A DNA stretch of 64,000 nt, taken from NCBI RefSeq assembly GCF_001921215.1, contig NZ_MSIF01000002.1, positions 62,001 to 126,000 on the forward strand, read 5' to 3'. This document shows, piece by piece, positions 53,901-61,575 of this stretch. Each line of letters starts with the position of its first letter. Position 1 is the stretch's first letter. Below the pieces are notes generated by a model, which searched no databases, was not told where the DNA came from, and was given only the letters and a program-made list of their open reading frames with translations. The DNA comes from Actinophytocola xinjiangensis. GTDB taxonomy: Bacteria; Actinomycetota; Actinomycetes; Mycobacteriales; Pseudonocardiaceae. The position numbers and the translations under genes were made by a program.

Positions 53901-54936
53901 CCAGGTGTACGGCAAGCCGGTGCGGGTGATCGGCGCCGGGCCGTGGTACACGCGCTTCCACGCGCCGGCCAGCCAGGAGAACTCCGACGTCGGGTTCCGC
54001 GCGGAGGGCTCGGCGAACGGGTCGGTGTTCTCCGGGTTCGCGTTCTTCGGCAACTACACGATCCGCCAGGACGGGCCGGGCAAGGTGTTCGACTTCGGGA
54101 CCCACTCCGGGTCGACGATCTCCAACATCTGGGCCGAGCACTTCGTGTGCCTGTTCTGGGGCATGAACACCGACAACATGACCATCAGGGACAACCGGAT
54201 CCGCAACATCTTCGCCGACGCGGTCAACATGACCAACGGTAGTTCCGGGAACCTGGTGGCCAACAACGAGTCCCGCGCGTCCGGTGACGACAGCTTCGCG
54301 CTGTTCAACGCCCAGGACGGCGGCGGCGGGGAGGTCACCGGCAACGTCTACGAGAACCTGACCTCGATCCTGACCTGGCGCGCGGCCGGCATCGCGGTGT
54401 ACGGCGGCTACAACAACGTCTTCCGCAACATCTACGTCGCGGACACGTTGGTGTACTCCGGGATCACGATCAGCTCGCTGGACTTCGGCATCCCGATGAA
54501 CGGCTTCGGGGCCGACCCGCCGACGACGTTCGAGAACATCTCGATCGTGCGGGCCGGCGGCCACTTCTGGGGCGCGCAGACCTTCCCGGGAATCTGGGTG
54601 TTCTCCGCGTCGAAGATCTTCCAGGGGATTCGGGTGTCCGATGTGGACATCGTGGATCCGACCTACAGCGGGATCATGTTCCAGACCAACTACGTCGGCG
54701 GCCAGCCGCAGTTCCCGGTGGCGGACACGGTGTTCACCAACGTGTCGATCAGCGGGGCGCAGCGCAGCGGTGACGAGTTCGACGCCAAGTCCGGGTTCGG
54801 GATCTGGGTGAACGAGCTGCCGGAGCCGGGCCAGGGGCCGGCGCGCGGGTCGGTCACGTTCACCAACCTGACGTTGTCGAACAACGCGGTCGACATCAAG
54901 AACACGACCTCGACGTTCACGATCAACCGCGACTAG
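50944..54936 (+). CDS. Secreted multidomain GH87 alpha-1,3-glucanase (mutanase/mycodextranase type)
   Basis: A 1330-residue exported hydrolase. Order: signal peptide (1-31), discoidin/F5-8C domain (about 36-165), second discoidin domain (167-300), fibronectin III (about 308-398), third discoidin domain (403-537), two CARDB-like domains (540-650 and 655-770), a CBM6/35-like module opening with YEAEDGRVGG (773-935), and a C-terminal GH87 right-handed beta-helix (938-1330). GH87 hallmarks include IGAGPWYTRFHAP, FADAVNMTNGSSGNLVANNE, ASGDDSFALFNAQD with the paired acidic residues, and GFGIWVNELPEPGQGPA. The expected substrate is alpha-1,3-glucan of fungal walls or biofilms. AGGAG precedes the ATG by seven nucleotides. 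Confidence 0.93.
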   Translation: MRAKRLVSWLTATALLTGLLVATGPPVAAAADPDDLAHGKPVTASSVASGAAADVTDGDQNSYWESSTATQQWLQVDLQRKARLGELVLKVPADWDASSQILTVQSSVDGKTFGVATGSAARRFDPDDGNAVRLPLGATEARYLRVDFLTNGESDTARLAELQVFAAEAGVTNLARTASASSALGEYPAANAVDGNPATYWESANNAFPQWIQVDLGSVVATNRIVLKLPANWEARTQTLTVRRSDNGTTFTDLVASAGHQFSPGSGNTVSIEFGQTSTRYLRLQITANTGWPAGQVSEIEVYGPATGDTEAPTAPTNLAYTQPQTGQIRLSWNASTDNVGVTGYTVYANGSQRTSLGADARTFTDTQPASATVTYFVRARDAAGNESANSNAVTRTGTSQGTNLAVGKPITASGHVHTFVPTNANDDSLSTYWEGNSGYPNTLTVSLGSNATVTSVVVKLNPDPIWGQRTQTFQVLGRDQDGGDFTTITPSAQYTFAPGSGNQVAIPVTATAADLRLQFTANTGAPAGQVAELQVIGTPAPNPDLTVTGLTWSPATPSESDRITLSATVRNAGARPSPATSVDFALGDTEAGTAQVGALAAGASTTVTADIGGRDAGSYTPRAVVDADEQVVESDETNNAFTATSPLVVTAVPTSDLVASPVSWAPTTPRAGDTVTFSVAIRNQGTIAAASGAHGITLTLVNATTGATIRTLTGAHTGAIAPGAVTAPVTLGTWPAANGRYTVRVVLASDANELPAKQANNTTTNSLFVGRGANMPYEMYEAEDGRVGGGASVVGPNRTIGHIAGEASGRRAVTLNANGSYVEWTTKAPTNTLVTRFSIPDSAGGGGIDSTLNIYVDGTFHKAINLTSKYAWLYGNEASPGNSPGAGGPRHIYDEANVMLNASVPAGSTIRLQKDPANTTTYAIDFVSLEQVSPIGNPDQARYTTPTGTGHQDVQNALDRVRMDTTGNLIGVYLPPGEYQSTSKFQVYGKPVRVIGAGPWYTRFHAPASQENSDVGFRAEGSANGSVFSGFAFFGNYTIRQDGPGKVFDFGTHSGSTISNIWAEHFVCLFWGMNTDNMTIRDNRIRNIFADAVNMTNGSSGNLVANNESRASGDDSFALFNAQDGGGGEVTGNVYENLTSILTWRAAGIAVYGGYNNVFRNIYVADTLVYSGITISSLDFGIPMNGFGADPPTTFENISIVRAGGHFWGAQTFPGIWVFSASKIFQGIRVSDVDIVDPTYSGIMFQTNYVGGQPQFPVADTVFTNVSISGAQRSGDEFDAKSGFGIWVNELPEPGQGPARGSVTFTNLTLSNNAVDIKNTTSTFTINRD

Positions 54937-54950
54937 TCACGCAGGACCTC

Positions 54951-54982
54951 GGCGGGTGGCGCGCTCCGGTGCGCCACCCGCC
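54951..54982. terminator. Bidirectional terminator hairpin
   Basis: GGCGGGTGGCGC (54951-54962) and GCGCCACCCGCC (54971-54982) pair perfectly over 12 bp with an 8-nt loop, 14 bp after the GH87 stop. Its right arm is the left edge of the 87-bp repeat array, and its sequence recurs as half-sites within that array. Confidence 0.72.
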
Positions 54983-55233
54983 GTCGTCTTTCTCTCAGCC
55001 GGTGAGCTCGTCGACGCGCAGCAGCAGCTGGCGGGACTCGTCGGTGGCGAAGGGGGTGTGCCACCCGCCGTCGTCTTTCTCTCAGCCGGTGAGCTCGTCG
55101 ACGCGCAGCAGCAGCTGGCGGGACTCGTCGGTGGCGAAGGGGGTGTGCCACCCGCCGTCGTCTTTCTCTCAGCCGGTGAGCTCGTCGACGCGCAGCAGCA
55201 GCTGGCGGGACTCGTCGGTGGCGAAGGGGGTGT
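54973..55233 (-). repeat. 87-bp perfect tandem triplication at the 3' end of the acidic protein gene
   Basis: Three identical 87-bp units lie at 54973-55059, 55060-55146 and 55147-55233. The rightmost contains the real gene end: 21 C-terminal codons (HTPFATDESRQLLLRVDELTG), the TGA at 55171-55169, and 22 downstream bases. The other two are non-coding copies behind the stop. Units join at GTGGC, shared by the terminator arm and the coding sequence. Confidence 0.95.
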
Positions 55234-55891
55234 GCCACTCGTCGGGGTCGTGCTCGTCGAGCAGCTCGGTGGCCTCCAGGATCCAGGTGGTGGCGCCGGC
55301 GGAGGCCAGGCCGGGGGTCTCGGCGAGCGCCTCGATGCCGCCGGCGTTGCGCAGCTGCTGGAGGGCCTCGCCGAGGTCGGCGACGTCCACCGGCTCGTCG
55401 TCGGGCTCCCAGGTGTCGTGGTAGGCGTCCTTGCCGGCCTGGATGACGGCCTGCTCGTCGGTGACGACGAAGTCGGCGCGGTGCAGGACGGTCAGCTTGA
55501 GGTCGGGCTCGCCGTTGTCCTCGGTCGTCTCCTCCGCCGTGTCCTCGGCGTCCTCGACGTCCTCGTACTCCTCGTCCTCGTCCTCGTCGTCGAGGTCGTC
55601 GAGTTCGTCCTCGTCCAGGTCGTCCTCGTCCAGCTCCTCGTCCAGGCCGAGGGGCGGCACGGTGCCGCTGAACTCGAACTGGGCGTCCGCGTAGGCCACG
55701 GCGGCCGCTTCGAGCAGCTCGTCGGCCTCGGCGATCACCTCGTCGGCCGCCTCGGCGCCGGTCGTGGCGGTCAGCTCCAGCAGCATCGTGGCGTGCCGGT
55801 TGATCGCCTCGGCCAGGTCCGCCGCCGCGGTCCGGAACGACTCGCGGGCCTCGTTGGTCCAGCGAAGGTCGTTCTCGTCGATCTCCGTCAT
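55169..55891 (-). CDS. Hypothetical acidic protein
   Basis: A 240-residue protein, not assigned to a named family. Residues 1-85 are helical (ARESFRTAAADLAEAINRHA, ADEVIAEADELLEAAAVAYA). Residues 86-140 are extremely rich in Asp/Glu, and residues 145-240 form a second globular part (LTVLHRADFVVTDEQAVI, AYHDTWEPDDEP). There is no signal peptide; it is probably a cytosolic dimeric or scaffold protein. ATG at 55891 is preferred, with ATG 55903 and GTG 55909 as close alternatives near AGGTGAGG. The last 21 codons lie within the tandemly triplicated 87-bp unit. Confidence 0.75.
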   Translation of the reverse strand: MTEIDENDLRWTNEARESFRTAAADLAEAINRHATMLLELTATTGAEAADEVIAEADELLEAAAVAYADAQFEFSGTVPPLGLDEELDEDDLDEDELDDLDDEDEDEEYEDVEDAEDTAEETTEDNGEPDLKLTVLHRADFVVTDEQAVIQAGKDAYHDTWEPDDEPVDVADLGEALQQLRNAGGIEALAETPGLASAGATTWILEATELLDEHDPDEWHTPFATDESRQLLLRVDELTG

Positions 55892-56623
55892 CTCCGCGCC
55901 CATCCTCACCTGCGGTCCCCCGGCGGGACCGCACCGCGCGGGAACGCTACCCGAGCGCCCGGAGGTGCCCTGGCACCGGTGCGCCGGTCCGCCGGTCCTC
56001 GGTGGACGGTGTATCGAGATCGTTTCGAGACCAACTAATGAGGTGAACCTGGAGGGTCATACCCCACTACTGTCCGATATGTGGGAATGTGCAGCTCGTC
56101 GCGTTATTGCTGTTCCGGACCACCGCTCCGGAACTTTCGGACGTTTTCCCGCGACGGCCGAACGGGTGATATTTGTCGGCCGTTCGGCTGGCTCTGCGTG
56201 GTCGTTGGTGGGCTGAGATGCCGTGACCAGCGTGTTTTCCGTGCGTAGAAGGGTGGTGTTCCTGCCCGTCGGTATGTGCGTTCCGTAGCCAACACCCAAT
56301 TGTGATGTGCGGCCATTCCGCTACATCAAGTTACGACGTAATCTCATCGGCAGGTGACGTGTTGAAGACCAACAGAAAGGCCCCACCGGAGTCCGGTCCC
56401 TGAAACCGCCAGCCGATCCTGCCCTGCAAGTGCAACTTCATCCGCAAACGCACACGCAAACGCAATTGCCACCTCCCTCGCCGAGCGTCGCAGGACCCCG
56501 GCGGCGAACCCCTGCGCCCCCTCCAGCACCGCGGATCAGGTCGTCGTCTTGCGCACCAGGTCGTGTACCGGCCTGGGTCGCGTTCTGCCGCGCCCTGTGA
56601 GGCTGTCCCCGCTGGAGGCCGGC
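55892..56623. other. Long intergenic region with two stable hairpins
   Basis: About 730 bp between the acidic-protein and MFS starts, with locally lower GC near 56040-56350 and no credible gene. Hairpin 1: GTTCCGGA (56112-56119) with TCCGGAAC (56127-56134). Hairpin 2: GCCGAACGG (56157-56165) with CCGTTCGGC (56180-56188). A small dyad TTACG-A-CGTAA lies at 56331-56341, and ACGCAAACGC-like short repeats near 56448-56466. Short open frames here lack codon bias. It could hold a small RNA or long leader sequences. Confidence 0.5.
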
Positions 56624-58672
56624 ATGAGGCCGAACCATGTCGTCGGGCGGAACGTCCCGCCCTACCGAGTTCTTGTCCCGGCGCGACCGTCGGGTGCGGG
56701 TCTGCATCGGGCGGCGCACCGGCCGCCCGCGGGTGGGGTGCCGGTCGGTGGTGCCCGTCTCGCACTGTCGATCTCCGTGCTGCTCGCGATCCCGTTGCTC
56801 GCTCTCAATCTTCGCCCCGCCGTCACCAGCGTCGGGGCCGTCCTGGCCGACATCCGCGCGGAGTCCGGAATGTCGGCCGTGCTCGCGTCGATCGTGGTGG
56901 CGGCACCGGTGTGGTGCTTCGCCCTGGGTGGCGGGTTGGCCTACAAGTTGCGGGCGGCGTGGGGGACCTCCCGCACGGTCACCCTGTCACTGGTGATGCT
57001 GGCGGCGACGCTGGCCACCCGGGTCGTCGCCGGGCCGTACCTGTTGCTGGCCGGAACGGTGGTCGCGTGCCTGTCGATCGCGGTGCTCGGCACACTGCTG
57101 CCGGTGATCACCCATGCGGCGCCGACGAAGGCGTGGGCGCTGCTGACCGGGTGTTACGTGGCGGCGATGGGGGGTGGCAGCGGCCTGGGAGCGCTGATCA
57201 CCCCACAGGTGTCCGGTGGGTGGACCTGGCAGTGGGGCGTGAGCGCGTGGGCGTTGCTCGCGGCGGCGGCGCTGGTCGCCTGGCGGGTGGCGGCCAGGAA
57301 GTTCACCGAACCGCCGATGGCGCCCGGTCCCCGGCCGAGCCCGTTCACCCTGCGGCCACCCAGTACGGCGTGGTCCACGACACTCCACTTCGGACTCACA
57401 TCCGGGTTCACGTTCACCATCATGGGGTGGCTGCCCAGTATCCTGATCGACCATTCCCATGTGGACTCAGGCACGGTCGGCTGGATGTTCGGCGTCGCGA
57501 TGGCGCTGGGCGTGCCGATCGCCCTGATGGTGCCGAAGTGGGCGAAGGCGACCCAGAGCCAGTCGGCGCTCGCGGTGGTGCTGTGCGTGCCGAACATGCT
57601 GGCGATCGCGGGTCTGTTGCTGTATCCCGAGATCACGCCGTGGGTGTGGGCGATCGCCCTGGGGCTGGGCATGCCGGCCGTCGGGCTCGGGCTGACCCTG
57701 ATCTCCCTGCGCGCGGCCCCCGACGGCGACACCGCGGCGGCCCTGTCGTCGATGGTCCAGGGCTTCGGCTACGCCATAGCCGGTGCCACGGCGCTGGGGG
57801 CCGGTCTGCTGCACAGCTCGACCAACGGGTGGGAATGGCCGCTGATCGCGCTCCTGGCGATCCTGTGTGGACAGTTGGTGACCGGTATGCACGCCGGTCT
57901 GCCGACCACTGTGTACTCGGGCCGCCGGTTCGCGCCCACCGTCCACCGCCCGGAACCGGCACCCCGGGTTCCATGGCAGGGCACCGGCCCGCTGCCGATG
58001 TCGGGTGCCGGCGTCGGCTGGGGCCCGCCGGCGGCACCGGCGACCGCGGCGCCGGTCCTGCGGCCGCCACGGCCGTTCCCGTCGCCCCGCCCCGCTCCGG
58101 AACCGTCGACCGCCCCGGTCCGTCCGGTGGCCACGGCCCCGCCGCCGGACACGGAGACGATCGTGGTCCCCGCGCCCGTGGTCGCCGCCGCCGAGCCGCC
58201 GGTGGAGGTCCCGTTGTTGCTGGTGGAGCTGACGGAGTCGGTGGCGGCGCCGGACGTCTCGGAGCTGGCCGACCTCACGGCCGCGTTCACGGCCGCCGAG
58301 TCCACGGTGCCGATCCTGGCCACTCTGGGCTCCGCGCCCGGTGTGGTCGAACCGGCCGACGAGGTGGCGGCCACGCCGGTCGTCGCGCCGCCGGTGTCGT
58401 TGGCGGAGCCGTCGGTGTCGTTGGCGGAGCGGGTGGAGCTGGCGGCCGTACTGGGAGAGTTCGTCGAGCCCGCACCCGAAACGATCTCGACGGTGATCGA
58501 CCTGGGGGACTGGGGTCTGGGGACGACTGGGGACGACGTGACGACCGACGATCCGGTCCTGTACCAGTACGGGGCCGATCCGCTGATGACACCTCGCCAG
58601 CAGGCGCTGTTCGAGGTCGCGGAACAGGAGGCACTGTTCGAGATCCCGCTGCCCAGGGTGCCGATCATCTAG
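56624..58672 (+). CDS. MFS transporter (CynX/NimT type) with long Pro/Ala-rich C-terminal tail
   Basis: A 682-residue membrane protein. The carrier part (about residues 45-425) has twelve hydrophobic segments, and NLRPAVTSVGAVLADIRAES after the first is the CynX/NimT hallmark (cyanate or nitroimidazole-related transporters, real substrates mostly unknown). Residues 430-682 form a soluble tail: first Pro/Arg-rich, then Val/Ala/Glu-rich, then acidic, ending LFEIPLPRVPII. Most family members end soon after the last helix (about 400 residues), so this tail is unusual. ATG at 56624 is chosen for GGAGG five nucleotides upstream. Confidence 0.87.
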   Translation: MRPNHVVGRNVPPYRVLVPARPSGAGLHRAAHRPPAGGVPVGGARLALSISVLLAIPLLALNLRPAVTSVGAVLADIRAESGMSAVLASIVVAAPVWCFALGGGLAYKLRAAWGTSRTVTLSLVMLAATLATRVVAGPYLLLAGTVVACLSIAVLGTLLPVITHAAPTKAWALLTGCYVAAMGGGSGLGALITPQVSGGWTWQWGVSAWALLAAAALVAWRVAARKFTEPPMAPGPRPSPFTLRPPSTAWSTTLHFGLTSGFTFTIMGWLPSILIDHSHVDSGTVGWMFGVAMALGVPIALMVPKWAKATQSQSALAVVLCVPNMLAIAGLLLYPEITPWVWAIALGLGMPAVGLGLTLISLRAAPDGDTAAALSSMVQGFGYAIAGATALGAGLLHSSTNGWEWPLIALLAILCGQLVTGMHAGLPTTVYSGRRFAPTVHRPEPAPRVPWQGTGPLPMSGAGVGWGPPAAPATAAPVLRPPRPFPSPRPAPEPSTAPVRPVATAPPPDTETIVVPAPVVAAAEPPVEVPLLLVELTESVAAPDVSELADLTAAFTAAESTVPILATLGSAPGVVEPADEVAATPVVAPPVSLAEPSVSLAERVELAAVLGEFVEPAPETISTVIDLGDWGLGTTGDDVTTDDPVLYQYGADPLMTPRQQALFEVAEQEALFEIPLPRVPII

Positions 58673-58786
58673 GTGACGGGGTCGCGCACGGCGGCCGCGA
58701 GACGGCAGAGTTCCCACGACTCCGTTCGCCGCGGCCGTCGTTGCGGTGTCCGGGGTTGACAACGGCCGGCGCGGCCACGCAAGGTG

Positions 58787-60691
58787 ATGAGAAATCGATT
58801 ACCGGAGTGGGTGTCGGCGATGGTCAGGGTTCTGGTCGTGGTGTCACTGCTGATGTCCGTGCTCAGCGCCGCCGGCACGGCGACCGCCGAGCCGGCGGCG
58901 ACGGTGTCGGCCGGGGCGTTCACGCGGGTCCACGACCCGTCGGTCGGGGAGACCGAGGACTGGTACTACAACGACCACACCCTCGTCCGGGACGTCGTGT
59001 CCGGCACCTGGCACGTCTACGCCATCACCCACGCCGAACCGGCGAACCCGTTGGACGAGAAGAACTTCGGGCACGCCACCGCGCCCTCCCCGCGCGGCCC
59101 GTGGACCAAACAGCCGTTCGCGCTCACCGCCGACCCCACCCAGGGCGAGAGCCACATCTGGGCGCCCCACGTCGTGCACGACGCCGGCACCTACTACCTG
59201 TTCTACGCCGCCGGCACCCCCGACCACGCCGCCTACCGCATGCACCTGGCCACCTCCACCGACCTCGTGCACTGGACGCGCAGCCCGGCCAACCCGCTGT
59301 TCACCGACGGCTTCGACGCCCGCGACCCGATGGTCACCCGCGTCGGCACCCAGTGGGTCATGTACTACACCGCCAACGCCACCCCGACCGGCGGCAACCA
59401 CCAGGTCGCCTACCGCACCAGCACCGACCTGCTGACCTGGTCGGACAAGCGCGTCGCCTTCCAACACCCGGCCTCGGGCACGTTCGGCGGGCCCACCGAG
59501 TCGCCGTTCGTGTTCGCGCGCGGCGGCTGGTGGTACCTGTCGGTCTGCTGCGACGCCGGCTACAAGGACACCCGCGTCTACCGCAGCCGTGATCCGTTCC
59601 ACTTCACCGTCGGGGACCTCGCCGGGCGGATCGACGCGCACGCCGCCGAGATCGTCACCGAGCCGTCGGGGACCACCTGGGTGACCGGCGCCGGGTGGGG
59701 GCAGGGCGGGCTGTGGCTCGCGCCGCTGGCCGTGAACTCACCCCAGGCGCACGTGTTCACCGGCTCGTCGGCCGACTTCGACGGTGACGGCCGTGACGAC
59801 ATCGTCACGTTCACCCACGGGGAGCTGGCCGACGTGTACGTCGCGCTCTCCGACGGCACCGCCTTCGTCGGCACCACCCGCAAGTGGCACGACCACTTCG
59901 CCCTCGACGGCGAGACCCCGCTGACCGGGGACGTCGACGGGGACGGCCGCGACGACATCCTCACCTTCACCCACGGCCAGCGCGCCGACGTCGTCGTCGC
60001 GCTCTCCACCGGCTCGGCGTTCGGCGCACCCGCGCTGTGGCACGACTTCTTCTCCCTCGACGGTGAGGTGCCGGCCGTCGGCGACGTCAACGGCGACGGT
60101 CGCGACGACATCATCACCTTCACCCGCAACGATCTGGCCGACGTCTACGTCGCGCTGTCCACCGGCAGCGGGTTCGGCCCGTCGGCCAAGTGGCACGACT
60201 TCTTCGGGATCGCCGGCGAATCGCCCGGGGTGGCCGACGTCAACGGTGACGGCCGTGACGACCTCGTCACGTTCACGCACGGGGAACGGGCCGACGTGTA
60301 CGTCGCGTTGTCCACCGGGACCGGGTTCGGTCCGTCGGCGAAGTGGCACGACGCGTTCGCCGGGGGCCTCGCCGCGCCCCGCCTCGGCGACGTCGACGGC
60401 GACGGCGCCGCCGACCTGCTGGAGTTCACCAACGACGGCGCGGCCGACGTGTACGTCGCGTTGTCCACCCGCGGTGGCTTCGGCCCCCGTCAGCGCTGGC
60501 ACGACTTCTTCGCCCCGGCCGCCGAGTTCCCCTATGTCGGTGACCACGACGGCGACGGCCGCGACGACATCGTCACCTTCACCCACACCGCCGGCGCCGA
60601 CGTCTACACCGCGCTCTCCACCGGCTCGGCGTTCGGTCCCGGTGTGCGCTGGCACGACTTCTTCGGTCTACCAGGGGAAACGAGCCTCTAG
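58787..60691 (+). CDS. Secreted glycoside-hydrolase-like beta-propeller protein with FG-GAP repeats
   Basis: A 634-residue exported protein. The signal peptide ends about residue 35 ([12 protein letters not shown]). Residues 45-320 resemble a GH43/GH32-type five-bladed propeller, with [59 protein letters not shown] and PTESPFVF. From about 327 six FG-GAP/VCBS-like repeats of 50-55 residues each open with a calcium loop such as DVDGDGRDD and end with a KWHDFF-like segment. Catalytic identity is uncertain. ATG 58787 is used; GTG 58784 and ATG 58820 are alternatives. Its stop overlaps that of the convergent YdjM-like gene. Confidence 0.8.
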   Translation: MRNRLPEWVSAMVRVLVVVSLLMSVLSAAGTATAEPAATVSAGAFTRVHDPSVGETEDWYYNDHTLVRDVVSGTWHVYAITHAEPANPLDEKNFGHATAPSPRGPWTKQPFALTADPTQGESHIWAPHVVHDAGTYYLFYAAGTPDHAAYRMHLATSTDLVHWTRSPANPLFTDGFDARDPMVTRVGTQWVMYYTANATPTGGNHQVAYRTSTDLLTWSDKRVAFQHPASGTFGGPTESPFVFARGGWWYLSVCCDAGYKDTRVYRSRDPFHFTVGDLAGRIDAHAAEIVTEPSGTTWVTGAGWGQGGLWLAPLAVNSPQAHVFTGSSADFDGDGRDDIVTFTHGELADVYVALSDGTAFVGTTRKWHDHFALDGETPLTGDVDGDGRDDILTFTHGQRADVVVALSTGSAFGAPALWHDFFSLDGEVPAVGDVNGDGRDDIITFTRNDLADVYVALSTGSGFGPSAKWHDFFGIAGESPGVADVNGDGRDDLVTFTHGERADVYVALSTGTGFGPSAKWHDAFAGGLAAPRLGDVDGDGAADLLEFTNDGAADVYVALSTRGGFGPRQRWHDFFAPAAEFPYVGDHDGDGRDDIVTFTHTAGADVYTALSTGSAFGPGVRWHDFFGLPGETSL

Positions 60692-61458
60692 GGGCTGGCG
60701 GCGGGAAGTTCGATGTTGCCGACGAACTCGGTCAGGAACGGCCACACGCCGGGCAGCAGCAGCACTCCCGCCACCACGCACACCGGCATGATCAGCCGTT
60801 TCTCCACCGGGCCACCGGTGCGGAAGCGCAGCCACTTCGGTGGCCGCAGCTCGTACCAGGTCTCGCCGGCGATGGGGATCGGCCACAGGAACGGGCACCC
60901 GGACTTCGTCATCGCGTCGCCGAGGCAGTGCATCACGCAGCCGACGGCGACCGCCACCCCCACCCAGCCGGTCGCCGGGGTCAACACGTCGTCGAGTTTC
61001 CCGTTGTAGGCGGTGAACCCGGCCGCGGCCAGCACGATCAGCAGCAACCAGTCGCCCAGGACGTCGGCGGCCAGCAGCAGGCCGAACGCCACGATCCCCC
61101 CGACCGCCCACGCCCCACCGAGTTCGGAGATCCCGGTGGCCGCCCACCCCAGCAGCAGCGCGAACACCACGGTGTGGGTGAGGTGGCGGTGCTGGCCGGT
61201 GTGTTTCTCGTCGCGCGGGCCCTTGGTGAGCGCGTAGATCCCGCGCGAGCACATCCGTAAGAACTTCGACAGCAACCCGGTCACCGGTCCGAGGAACTTG
61301 GACGCGGTGGCGTGCGGGTGGTCCAGGTCGGGTAACAGCGCGTATCCCGCGGACGCTGTCGCGAACGGCAGCACCTCGGGCAGGGTGTGTAACCCCACCA
61401 TCGGCGCGGCCACCAGTCCGGCACACCAGCCCGTGAGGGCGTGGCTGTGACCCATCAT
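60688..61458 (-). CDS. YdjM/LexA-regulated-type membrane-bound metal-dependent hydrolase
   Basis: A 256-residue membrane protein of the YdjM family. The N-terminal [14 protein letters not shown] and [14 protein letters not shown] hold the His/Asp metal-binding motifs. [16 protein letters not shown] and [22 protein letters not shown] give further conserved His/Asp, and about six hydrophobic helices lie between. The physiological substrate is unknown. The ATG has GGAGCC nine nucleotides upstream. Convergent with the FG-GAP gene and divergent from the DUF6351 gene. Confidence 0.87.
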   Translation of the reverse strand: MMGHSHALTGWCAGLVAAPMVGLHTLPEVLPFATASAGYALLPDLDHPHATASKFLGPVTGLLSKFLRMCSRGIYALTKGPRDEKHTGQHRHLTHTVVFALLLGWAATGISELGGAWAVGGIVAFGLLLAADVLGDWLLLIVLAAAGFTAYNGKLDDVLTPATGWVGVAVAVGCVMHCLGDAMTKSGCPFLWPIPIAGETWYELRPPKWLRFRTGGPVEKRLIMPVCVVAGVLLLPGVWPFLTEFVGNIELPAASP

Positions 61459-61575
61459 CGTTGTCGGCTCCAAGGCAGGGTGGGCAGCCAGTTGATCTTA
61501 GAGACACACGTTCGACAGGCCGGCACGCCACGCCGCTGCTCGACGGGGTCGGGCACGGATGGCAGTATCCGGGCC

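Noticed and set aside
54973-55233. CRISPR array
   Set aside because: The units are contiguous identical 87-mers without spacers and include the 3' end of a gene, so this is a tandem duplication.
56331-56765. Minus-strand frames in the 56.3-56.8 kb intergenic region
   Set aside because: Arg/Pro-rich products without codon bias or ribosome site, overlapping the MFS start; not supported as genes.
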